Origin: Streptomyces drozdowiczii
GTDB taxonomy: Bacteria > Actinomycetota > Actinomycetes > Streptomycetales > Streptomycetaceae
Reading direction: 5' to 3'
NCBI RefSeq assembly: GCF_026167665.1
Contig: NZ_CP098740.1
Span: 6,138,001 to 6,202,000, forward strand
DNA length: 64,000 nucleotides
The translations under genes and the position numbers were made by a program. The first letter of the stretch is position 1. Every line of letters begins with the position of its first letter. Below, piece by piece: positions 51,847-62,136 of this stretch. Under the pieces are notes generated by a model that did no database searches, was not told the origin of the DNA, and saw only the letters and a program-made list of their open reading frames with translations.

Positions 51847-53067
51847 ATGAGACGTCTTCGCGCCCTGCTCTCCGGCGTGGCCACCGCCGCCCTGGCCACC
51901 GCAGGACTCGCGGCCTTCGCCGCACAGCAGGCATCGGGTGCGTCCGCCGACGCCACCGCGCTCTCCAACCGCTGGTACGCCGCCGCGCCCTATCTGATGC
52001 CGCACGACAACAATCCGCCGGACGCGGGCGCCATCATGGACGCCACCGGCCTCAAGGCGTTCCAGCTCGCCTTCGTCCTCGCCCCCAACGGCGGCGGTTG
52101 CAGCCCCACCTGGGACGGTACGTCGCCGGTCTCCTCGGACACCGCGGTCGCCTCCGTCATCAGCGCGATCCGCGCCAAGGGCGGCGACGTGTCGGTGTCC
52201 ATCGGCGGCTACGGGGGGACGAAGCTCGGCCAGACCTGCTCCGACGCGGCCGCCACCGCCGCCGCGTACCAGCAGGTCATCACCAAGTACCAGCTGAAGG
52301 CCATCGACTTCGACCTGGAGGAGCCGGAGTACGAGAACACGGCCGCCATCGCCCGCGAGATCGGCGCCGCCAAGATCCTCCAGCAGAACAACCCGGGCCT
52401 CTACGTCTCGGTCACCACGGCCGGGACCGCCGACGGCACCGGCTGGTTCGGCAAGCAGATGCTCAACGAGGCCAAGGCGCAGGGCTTCACACCGAACAAC
52501 TTCTCCATCATGCCGTTCGACGGCGGCTTCAACGGGGCCGCCGCCCAGACGAGCGCCCTGACGAACTTCAACGCGATCCTGCGCACCACCTTCGGCTGGG
52601 ACGAGGCCACCGCCTACGCCCACGAGGGCTTCTCCGGCATGAACGGCCGCAGCGACACCGGCGAGTACTTCACCCAGGCCGACTTCCAGACCGTCCTGGA
52701 CTTCGCCACCGGCCACCACATGGACCGCTTCACCTTCTGGTCCCTCAACCGCGACCGCCAGTGCAGCCCGCCCGACAACAACGGCAAGACCTCCGGTACG
52801 TGCAGCAGCGTGGCCCAGGCGGACTGGGACTTCGCGAAGTACTCGGTGAGGTTCGCGGGCGTCACCCCGCCCACCACCACCCCGCCGACCACGCCGCCCC
52901 CGACCGGCAGCTGCGCCGCCGCCGCGTGGAGCAGCAGCGCCGTCTACACCGGCGGCAACACCGTCTCGTACGGGGGACACACCTGGAAGGCCAAGTGGTG
53001 GACCCAGAACGAGACGCCCGGCTCCACCGGTGAATGGGGCGTCTGGCAGGACCTCGGCCCCTGCTGA
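51847..53067 (+). CDS. Secreted GH18 chitinase with C-terminal chitin-binding domain
   Basis: The 406-residue protein has a signal peptide (about 1-32) and a GH18-type barrel (about 38-340) with VSVSIGGYGG and the catalytic-type AIDFDLEEPEY, where the usual DxxDxDxE is condensed to DFDLE. A Thr/Pro linker (about 345-357) leads to a CBM5/12-type domain (AAAWSSSAVYTGGNTVSYGGHTWKAKWWTQNETPG). Chitin outside the cell is the likely substrate. The DasR-like site upstream supports chitin or GlcNAc regulation. Confidence 0.88.
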   Translation: MRRLRALLSGVATAALATAGLAAFAAQQASGASADATALSNRWYAAAPYLMPHDNNPPDAGAIMDATGLKAFQLAFVLAPNGGGCSPTWDGTSPVSSDTAVASVISAIRAKGGDVSVSIGGYGGTKLGQTCSDAAATAAAYQQVITKYQLKAIDFDLEEPEYENTAAIAREIGAAKILQQNNPGLYVSVTTAGTADGTGWFGKQMLNEAKAQGFTPNNFSIMPFDGGFNGAAAQTSALTNFNAILRTTFGWDEATAYAHEGFSGMNGRSDTGEYFTQADFQTVLDFATGHHMDRFTFWSLNRDRQCSPPDNNGKTSGTCSSVAQADWDFAKYSVRFAGVTPPTTTPPTTPPPTGSCAAAAWSSSAVYTGGNTVSYGGHTWKAKWWTQNETPGSTGEWGVWQDLGPC

Positions 53068-53081
53068 CCCGCCGACCCGAT

Positions 53082-53111
53082 GGGCCGCCCCGGTCCCGGC
53101 CGGGGCGGCCC
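53082..53111. terminator. Terminator hairpin after the chitinase
   Basis: GGGCCGCCCCGG (53082-53093) pairs with CCGGGGCGGCCC (53100-53111), a perfect 12-bp stem with a 6-nt loop, 15 nt after the chitinase stop. Confidence 0.85.
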
Positions 53112-53238
53112 GTACCACGTAGGTGCCCGCACGCGTCACCCGCTTTGCTCCGCCCCGCCACCCTGCGGCTAGTTTGTGTGCAGCACAGACGGGCGGTCCG
53201 TGACGGCAGAGGTGCACGGGGACGAGAGGTCGGGAAGA

Positions 53239-55461
53239 GTGTCGCTGCGCGCAGGCGATCCAACCGAGATCGGCGGTTATCCGCTGGAGGCGCGGCTCGG
53301 TTCAGGTGGCATGGGCACGGTCTTCCTGGCCCGTACGAGCTCCGGCCGCCCCGTCGCGATCAAGCTGATCCATCAGCAGTTCGCCGGCGACAGCGAGTTC
53401 CGCATCCGCTTCCGCCAGGAGGTCGCGGCGGCGCGCCGGGTCAGCGGCGCCTTCACCGCCGCCGTGGTGGACGCCGCACCCGAGGCCGAACAGCCCTGGA
53501 TGGCGACCACCTACATCGAGGGCCCCACCCTCGCCGAGCGCATCGCCGCCGAGGGCCCGCTGAACGGCGCCGGACTGCGCAGCCTGGCCATCGGGCTCGC
53601 CGAGGCGCTCCGCGACATCCACCGCGTCGGGGTCGTCCACCGCGACCTGAAGCCGTCGAACGTCGTGCTGTCGCCCGAAGGGCCGCGCGTCATCGACTTC
53701 GGCATCTCGCGCGCCGCCGACCAGCAGACCCTGACGATGACCGGACGCGTCATCGGCACCCCGCCCTTCATGTCGCCGGAACAGCTCCAGGCCCCGCGCG
53801 GCGTCGGACCCCGCTCCGACGTCTTCTCGCTGGCCACCCTCCTGGTGTACGCGGCCACGGGCCACGGCCCCTTCGACGCGGACAGCCCCTATCTCACCGC
53901 CTACCAGGTGGTGCACGAGGAACCCTCGCTGGACGCCGTGCCGACGGCGCTGCGCACGGTCGTCGAACCGTGCCTGGTCAAGGAGCCCGAGGGCCGGCCG
54001 TCCGCCGACCAGCTCCTGGAGCTGCTACGGGACCTGCCCGTCGACCTCGGCGGCGCGGCGGCGCCCGGGCCCGCCCCCGGCCGCACCCGGGACGTGGCCA
54101 CCCAGCACCACCTGGCCACGCGCGACACCGAGGCGCCGGGCGCCCCCGCCCCGGAGCAGACAGGCTCGCCCGGCGGACGCGGGCTGCGCGGCCGCTGGCG
54201 GCCCGTGCTCGCGGCGGCGGTCGCCGTGGCCGCCATTGGCGGGGGAGTGGCAGTCCTCAAGGCGGGCGGCTTCGGGGACGAGCCGGACGACGGCAAGGCC
54301 CGCACGGTCGCCGCGCCCGCCGGCACCCTGCCCCACGGCTTCACGCCCTGGCGCGTGACCGTGCCCGGCGGGCAGGAGGACATCCCCGACGAACTGCGGT
54401 GCGTCGCCCGCGCCGACGCCGTGTTCTGCGGGGGCGGCGGCGTCGTCGCCACCCGGATCGACGTCCGGGACGGCTCCCGCGCCTGGACGGTGAAGAGCCC
54501 GGGCGTCCCCGTCCAGGGCATGCACCTCGTGGGCGCCACCGACGACACCGTGCTCGGTTACCGGTTCCCCGCCCAGGACGACCCCGAGGCGCGCGGCGAC
54601 GAGGTGGTGGCCGTCGACGCCGACAGCGGCAAGGAGCTGTGGTCCGCGGTCTCCGGCGCCCAGTCGACGGCCGTCACCGGCCGGACCCGGGATGCCGTCG
54701 TGTTCGGCGGCGACGTCATCACGGTGAACGCCTCCGACACCGCCTTCGAGGTCCGGGACGCGCACAGCGGCGACCTCACGCGGACGGCTCCCTTCCCGGC
54801 CGGCTCCCGCTGCGCCCCCGTCCCGGTCGGCACCCGGCTGCTCGCCATGTGCGCGACCGACGCCGAGCTCGACGCCTCGGAGGTGCGCCACCCCGCCCTG
54901 TACCCGCTCGACCCGGCCTCCGGCAGCTGGGGCGAGGTCATCGCCGTCGACGGACCCGCCGTCCCGGTGGGCGTCACCGGCGGCCGGCTCGTGCTGCTCC
55001 GGGAGCACCGGGACGGACCGGCGCTCACCGGCTACGACGCGGTGGTCCGGGTCGACCCGGCCTCGGGGAAGGTCGCGAAGGCCCCGCTGCCCGCCCCGTA
55101 CGAGGGCACGCCCGGCATGGCGGACGGCGCCGTGTACGTGAGCGGGCAGACCGGCCGCGTCACGGCGTTCGACCCCGCCACCGGCCGGCGGAAGTGGTCC
55201 CGGCAGACCAGCGTGGAGGGCGCGTCGGGCCCCGCGGCCGGGGACGGCGCCCTGTTCTTCAGCTCCGCCACCGGCCGCGTGGTCGCCCTCTCGCCGGCCG
55301 ACGGCACGGTGCTGTGGGCGACGGACCCGAGGGCCGACGGCCTGAACGGCGAGCAGGGCGCGAGCCCCCGTGTGACCGTCGCCGGACGCGCGGTGGTCGT
55401 GACGGCCGCCCGGAACACCGTCTTCGCCTTCGACGCCCACCGCCCGCCGAAGTCGGGCTGA
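53239..55461 (+). CDS. Membrane Ser/Thr protein kinase with extracellular PQQ-type beta-propeller
   Basis: The 740-residue protein has an N-terminal Hanks-type kinase (about 10-270: GSGGMGTVFLA, VAIKLI, HRDLKPSNVV, IDFGISRA, GTPPFMSPEQ). A Pro/Ala-rich juxtamembrane stretch and one membrane segment (about 335-355) follow. The outside part contains PQQ/WD40-like repeats (TRIDVRDGSRAWTVKSPG, VAVDADSGKELWSAVSG, TAFDPATGRRKWSRQTS, VALSPADGTVLWATDP). This is a common Streptomyces sensor-kinase design; ligand and targets are unknown. GTG 53239 puts the kinase near the N-terminus, with GTG 53176 an alternative. Confidence 0.87.
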   Translation: MSLRAGDPTEIGGYPLEARLGSGGMGTVFLARTSSGRPVAIKLIHQQFAGDSEFRIRFRQEVAAARRVSGAFTAAVVDAAPEAEQPWMATTYIEGPTLAERIAAEGPLNGAGLRSLAIGLAEALRDIHRVGVVHRDLKPSNVVLSPEGPRVIDFGISRAADQQTLTMTGRVIGTPPFMSPEQLQAPRGVGPRSDVFSLATLLVYAATGHGPFDADSPYLTAYQVVHEEPSLDAVPTALRTVVEPCLVKEPEGRPSADQLLELLRDLPVDLGGAAAPGPAPGRTRDVATQHHLATRDTEAPGAPAPEQTGSPGGRGLRGRWRPVLAAAVAVAAIGGGVAVLKAGGFGDEPDDGKARTVAAPAGTLPHGFTPWRVTVPGGQEDIPDELRCVARADAVFCGGGGVVATRIDVRDGSRAWTVKSPGVPVQGMHLVGATDDTVLGYRFPAQDDPEARGDEVVAVDADSGKELWSAVSGAQSTAVTGRTRDAVVFGGDVITVNASDTAFEVRDAHSGDLTRTAPFPAGSRCAPVPVGTRLLAMCATDAELDASEVRHPALYPLDPASGSWGEVIAVDGPAVPVGVTGGRLVLLREHRDGPALTGYDAVVRVDPASGKVAKAPLPAPYEGTPGMADGAVYVSGQTGRVTAFDPATGRRKWSRQTSVEGASGPAAGDGALFFSSATGRVVALSPADGTVLWATDPRADGLNGEQGASPRVTVAGRAVVVTAARNTVFAFDAHRPPKSG

Positions 55462-55474
55462 CCCGGGCCCCGTC

Positions 55475-55480
55475 TACAGT
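55475..55480 (+). promoter_or_regulatory. -10-like element suggesting a leaderless start
   Basis: TACAGT lies 7 nt before the ATG at 55488, with no Shine-Dalgarno sequence between. This spacing is typical of leaderless actinomycete transcripts that begin at the start codon. Confidence 0.4.
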
Positions 55481-55487
55481 GGCCCGC

Positions 55488-56087
55488 ATGAACCGCTGGA
55501 CCGAACTCACCGGAGACACCTCGGGCGAGGACTACGCCGCCCGCTTCGCGGCCCTCGCCCGCAGCGGCAAGGACATGCACGGCGAGGCACGGTTCTGCGC
55601 CGCTCTGGTGCCCGCCGGGGCGCGGGTGCTGGACGCGGGCTGCGGCACCGGCCGGGTCGCGATCCGGCTGGCGGAACTCGGGTACGACTGCACCGGGGTG
55701 GACGTCGACGCCTCGATGCTGGCCGTCGCGCGCAAGCAGGCGCCCGAGCTGCCCTGGTACCGCACCGACCTGGCCGAGCTGTCCGTCGAACCGGAGTTCG
55801 ACCTCGTCGTCGCCGCGGGCAACGTGATGGCGCTGCTCGCCCCCGGCACCGAGGCCACCGTCGTCGCCCGACTCGCCGGAGCGCTGCGCCCGGGCGGTCT
55901 GCTGGTCGCCGGTTTCGGCCTGGACGCGGCCCACCTCCCCGTACCGCCCGGCCTCACGCTCGCCGAGTACGACGCCCACTGCGCCGCCGCCGGGCTCACC
56001 CCCGTCGACCGCTTCGCCACCTGGGACGCCGCCCCGTACGACGGCGGCGGCTACGCGGTCAGCGTGCACCGGCGGGGCGAGGACTAG
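55488..56087 (+). CDS. Class I SAM-dependent methyltransferase
   Basis: The 199-residue protein shows VLDAGCGTGRVAIRLAELGYD (motif I, about 45-65) and GVDVDASMLAVAR, with an LRPGGLLVAGF segment later, as in small-molecule methyltransferases of the UbiE/Tam type. Substrate is unknown. It lacks a ribosome-binding site, consistent with a leaderless message. Confidence 0.82.
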   Translation: MNRWTELTGDTSGEDYAARFAALARSGKDMHGEARFCAALVPAGARVLDAGCGTGRVAIRLAELGYDCTGVDVDASMLAVARKQAPELPWYRTDLAELSVEPEFDLVVAAGNVMALLAPGTEATVVARLAGALRPGGLLVAGFGLDAAHLPVPPGLTLAEYDAHCAAAGLTPVDRFATWDAAPYDGGGYAVSVHRRGED

Positions 56088-56136
56088 GACGGCCGCGGAC
56101 GGGAGGGCCGTTGATCCATTCCATCGCGTGTTCGTA

Positions 56137-58499
<2,363 letters not shown>

Positions 58500-58511
58500 T
58501 CCGACGACACC

Positions 58512-58551
58512 GAAAGGGCCGGTCACCCCGCGCGGGGCGACCGGCCCTTTC
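58512..58551. terminator. Strong bidirectional terminator
   Basis: A long stem (GAAAGGGCCGGTC paired with GACCGGCCCTTTC, plus an inner CCCCGCGCGGGG) lies between katG and the converging mannosidase gene. Confidence 0.92.
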
Positions 58552-58567
58552 CGTCACGCGGATCCGA

Positions 58568-61500
58568 TCAGGCGGTGGCCACCGCGAAGACGTGGATGAT
58601 CCCGCCGTCCGTGGTGGCCGGCAGCGTCACGGAGGCGAGCCGCTTCCCGGCCTGGAGGGCGATGGGCGCGGTCGTGAAGACCTCCGTGCCCACCGGGTCC
58701 TTTCCGCCGCCCTGCACATCGCGGTACTCGGTGTGCACCGCCACCGTGTTCCCGTACGACGGCTGCTGCGAGCCGCCGCCCAGCGTCCAGTCGCTGAAGC
58801 CGATCTCGGCCTGCTGCGTGGTGCCGTCGGTGTACGTGAGCGTCACCGTGCCCGACGCCTTGCCCTCGGCGGCGCTCCCGAGGAACGCCAGCTTCGTGTC
58901 GCCCTCGGCGGAGGGAACGTCCAGCACCTGGGGGCTCGTACCGACCACCTCGATATTGTCCGGGTCACCGGCGTCCACCTTCGGCCAGGTGAAGTCGAAG
59001 CCGCCCGAGGAGACCGTGCCGCCCGGCTGCGCACCGGCCGCCGCGAGCGCCTGGGCCGAGTAACTCCAGCCCTCGCCGTCGAAGTTGGCCTGCGGGTTCT
59101 CGTCGTCCGCCGAGATGCCGGTGCTGTTGCGGTTCCACAGCAGGCCGTTCTTCTCGGCGACCGTCACCGCCGCCGACGTCTTCGGCAGCTCCGTGCCCGC
59201 CGACGAGGTCAGTGTCACCGGGACCGTGTAGTAGCCCTCGGCGGTGTCCTTGCCCGCCGACACGGTGAGCTTCGCCTGCGCCGCGCCGCTCGCGGGGACC
59301 GTGAAGTCGCCCTCGGACGGCGTCACGGTGACCCCCTCCGGAGCCTCCGCCTTCCAGTGCACGGTGGTGGCCTTCGTCTCCAGGCTCTGCACCTTGACGA
59401 CCGTCGGCGCGCCCGCGCCGCCCGGCTCGACCTTCAGCTGGTCGGGCGACGCGCCCGTGAAGTACTTCAGCCCGCCGCCGGGGAAGGACGGCGGAGCGTC
59501 GGCCGGTGCGCTGCCCCAGGAGGTGTCGGGAGTCGTGCCGAGCGTGAAGTCCAGCCGCCCGCCGTGCTCCACCAGCGAGTCACCGACCCACGACTGCGTG
59601 GACGTACGGCCGTTCACCTTCAGCCCGTGGATGTACGTGTGGTCCGCCGAGGCGGCCGGTGCCTCGATGGTGATCCGCTTGCCGTGCCCGGTGCGCACCA
59701 CCGCGTGCGGGAACAGCGGTGCGGTCAGCGTCAGATCGGCGCGGCTCGGGTTCTGCGGGTACATGCCGAGCGCCGAGAAGACGTACCAGGACGACATGGT
59801 CCCCGCGTCGTCGTTGCCCGGAATCCCGCCGGGACCGTCGGTCCACAGCTGGTCCAGCTCCGCGCGGACCGTCTCCTGCGTCTTGTACGGGGCGCCGAAG
59901 TAGTTGTACAGGTAGGGGGCGTTGATGTCGGGCTCGTTCGTCGGGTCGTAACGCGTGGCGTCCTTCGCCGAGAAGTCGAACTTCCCGTCCGGCGTACGGA
60001 AGAACGCGTCGAGGCGTTCCGTGGCGCGCTCGTTGCCGCCCATCGCACCGGCGAGACCGGCCACGTCCGAGTAGACCATCCAGGTGTACCGGGCGCTGGT
60101 GCCCTCCACGAACCCGGCGCCGGTGCCCGGCGTGAAGGTGCCCGCCCAGCTGCCGTCGGCCTTCCGGTCGCGTATGTACCCGCCGTGCTCGGTGGCGTTG
60201 GCGTCGAAGACGTTGGTCCAGTTGCCCGACCGGTCCAGGAACTTCTTGGCGTCACCCTTGTTGCCCAGCCGCCGGGACAGCTCCGACAGACCGTAGTCGG
60301 CCGCCGCGTCCTCCAGCGTCTCGGCCGCCCCGCCCCAGCAGTGGCAGTTGTCCGCCGGTACGTAGCCCAGCTCCAGGTACTTGTCGAGGGCGGGGCGCTG
60401 GCCCACGCACTCGACGTTGCAGCCTGAGCTGTCGGAGTCGTTGGCGGTCGGCACGGTCGCCGCCTTCACCAGCGACTTCAGCGCGCCCTTGACGTCGAAG
60501 TCACGGCCGCCGAAGGCATAGATCCCGGCGAGCGCCGCGTCGGACGGGTCGCCCGACATCACGCTCGTCTTGCCGTTCTCCAGCAGCCAGCGGTCCCACT
60601 CGCCGTCCCGCTGGCTCGCGTAATTGAAGAGGGACTGCGCGTAGTCGCTGCCCGCGCGCGGGTTGAGCAGGGCCATCAGCTGCACCTGCGCCCGGTACTG
60701 GTCCCAGCCGGAGAAGGTGCCGTACTGCGCCTTCTGCCCCTTGGACAGCCGGTGCGGCTTGCGGTCGGCGCCGAGATAGCGGCCGTCCACGTCGCTGGTG
60801 AGGGTCGGCTCCAGCATGGAGTGGTAGAGCGCGGTGTAGAAGGCGGTGCGCTGCGTTTCGGTGCCGCCGCCGATCTCGACGGCCTTCAGCGCCTTGTCCC
60901 AGTTGGCGGCGGCCTGCCGCTTCACCGCGTCGAAGCTCCTGCCGGGCCCGTTCTCCTTGCGGAGGTTGGCCTCGGCGTTCGCGGCGCTGACGTACGAGAC
61001 GGCCACCTTGGCGCGCGCCTCGGTGGTGCCGTCCGCGAAGGTGACGTACCCGCCGGAGCCCTTGCCCTCCACGGCGTTGCCGGACGAGCTGTAGCCCGTA
61101 CCGCCGGAGGCGGAGGTGGAGCCGGGGGTGAGGGTGCCGTCCTTCCAGGTGCCGGTCTTCGCGAAGGGCTTGTCGAAGTGGGCGGTGAAGTACAGCGTGT
61201 AGAGGTCCTTGCGGTTGTTCGCGCTCTGCGGCCCGCAGAAGTTGCCGGCCGTGACCGAACCGGTCACCGTCCGGGCGGCCTTGTCGATCCGCACGGTGGC
61301 GTCGGTGCTGCCGGTCTCCGAGTTGGAGGTGCGGAACAGCAGGCTCGCGGGCTTGTCCGCCGGGAAGCCGAACTCCCCGGACCCCGTCCTGGCGGTCGTG
61401 GTCAGCGCCGCCGAAGCACCGCTGGCCAGGCCGACCTTGTAGTAGCCGGGGGTGGCCGTCTCGTCGTCGTGCGAGAAGTCGCTCGCGTACTTCGCGTCGG

Positions 61501-61918
61501 TGGTGTCCGAAGTGGGGGAGGAGTCCACGTCACCCACGTACGGCATGATCGGGATGTCGCCGTTCGCGCCCGAGCAGCCCACCCCGTTGAGGTGGGTGAG
61601 GCTGAAGCCGCGGATCTTCTTCGCGTCGTACTGGTAGCCGCCGGGAGCGGGCGTCGAGACCTGCTTGCCCCTCGAGTTCTGCGGGCTCCAGGCCAGCATG
61701 CCGAACGGCTGCACGGCGCCCGGGTAGGTGTTGCCCGCGTTGGACGTGCCGATGAGGGGATCGACGTACGACACCGGGTTCTTCACGATGTCCCTGCCCG
61801 GCGCGGCCGAAGCCGGGGCGGCGGCGACCGCGAGCCCCGCGACGGCCATGGCGGCGGCCGTGACGGAGCCCACGGCCCGGATCGCGGTGTGCGTACGGCG
61901 TTTGTGCGTCTGTGGCAC
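58568..61918 (-). CDS. Secreted GH92 alpha-1,2-mannosidase with NEW3-type domain
   Basis: The protein of about 1116 residues has a signal peptide (about 1-40, ending APASAAPG). A GH92 region follows (VDPLIGTSNAGNTYPGAVQPFGM, GFSLTHLNGVGCSGANGDIPIMP, CHCWGGAAETLEDAAADYGL, and GNDDAGTMSSWYVFSALGMYP, which holds the catalytic acid/base region). An NEW3-like Ig domain and a C-terminal beta-sandwich complete it (from about 840). It trims alpha-mannose from fungal or yeast glycans. GTG 61918 follows AGGAA; a TTG at 61951 is less likely. A LacI-type palindrome lies upstream. Confidence 0.9.
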   Translation of the reverse strand: MPQTHKRRTHTAIRAVGSVTAAAMAVAGLAVAAAPASAAPGRDIVKNPVSYVDPLIGTSNAGNTYPGAVQPFGMLAWSPQNSRGKQVSTPAPGGYQYDAKKIRGFSLTHLNGVGCSGANGDIPIMPYVGDVDSSPTSDTTDAKYASDFSHDDETATPGYYKVGLASGASAALTTTARTGSGEFGFPADKPASLLFRTSNSETGSTDATVRIDKAARTVTGSVTAGNFCGPQSANNRKDLYTLYFTAHFDKPFAKTGTWKDGTLTPGSTSASGGTGYSSSGNAVEGKGSGGYVTFADGTTEARAKVAVSYVSAANAEANLRKENGPGRSFDAVKRQAAANWDKALKAVEIGGGTETQRTAFYTALYHSMLEPTLTSDVDGRYLGADRKPHRLSKGQKAQYGTFSGWDQYRAQVQLMALLNPRAGSDYAQSLFNYASQRDGEWDRWLLENGKTSVMSGDPSDAALAGIYAFGGRDFDVKGALKSLVKAATVPTANDSDSSGCNVECVGQRPALDKYLELGYVPADNCHCWGGAAETLEDAAADYGLSELSRRLGNKGDAKKFLDRSGNWTNVFDANATEHGGYIRDRKADGSWAGTFTPGTGAGFVEGTSARYTWMVYSDVAGLAGAMGGNERATERLDAFFRTPDGKFDFSAKDATRYDPTNEPDINAPYLYNYFGAPYKTQETVRAELDQLWTDGPGGIPGNDDAGTMSSWYVFSALGMYPQNPSRADLTLTAPLFPHAVVRTGHGKRITIEAPAASADHTYIHGLKVNGRTSTQSWVGDSLVEHGGRLDFTLGTTPDTSWGSAPADAPPSFPGGGLKYFTGASPDQLKVEPGGAGAPTVVKVQSLETKATTVHWKAEAPEGVTVTPSEGDFTVPASGAAQAKLTVSAGKDTAEGYYTVPVTLTSSAGTELPKTSAAVTVAEKNGLLWNRNSTGISADDENPQANFDGEGWSYSAQALAAAGAQPGGTVSSGGFDFTWPKVDAGDPDNIEVVGTSPQVLDVPSAEGDTKLAFLGSAAEGKASGTVTLTYTDGTTQQAEIGFSDWTLGGGSQQPSYGNTVAVHTEYRDVQGGGKDPVGTEVFTTAPIALQAGKRLASVTLPATTDGGIIHVFAVATA

Positions 61919-61998
61919 CGTTCCTGCCCTTCTGATGTGACGGACGGTCAACGCGGCGGAAGGCCGACGCCGTGACCGCGGAGGAACGGCGACGACCC

Positions 61999-62010
61999 GA
62001 CAACGTTGTC
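61999..62010. promoter_or_regulatory. LacI-type operator candidate upstream of the mannosidase
   Basis: GACAACGTTGTC is a perfect 12-bp palindrome with the central CG of LacI-family operators, 81 nt upstream of the minus-strand start at 61918. It suggests sugar-dependent control of the mannosidase. Confidence 0.65.
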
Positions 62011-62136
62011 AACGACGTGAGGATGCTCCTCCTGCCGGTCCGGGGTGTCAAGGCTCCCCGGAACCCGCCCGTCCGGCCGGGCCGCCCCCCCGTACAACAG
62101 CCCGGCCCGCGCACCCGGTTGATCCGGGGGCGTCCG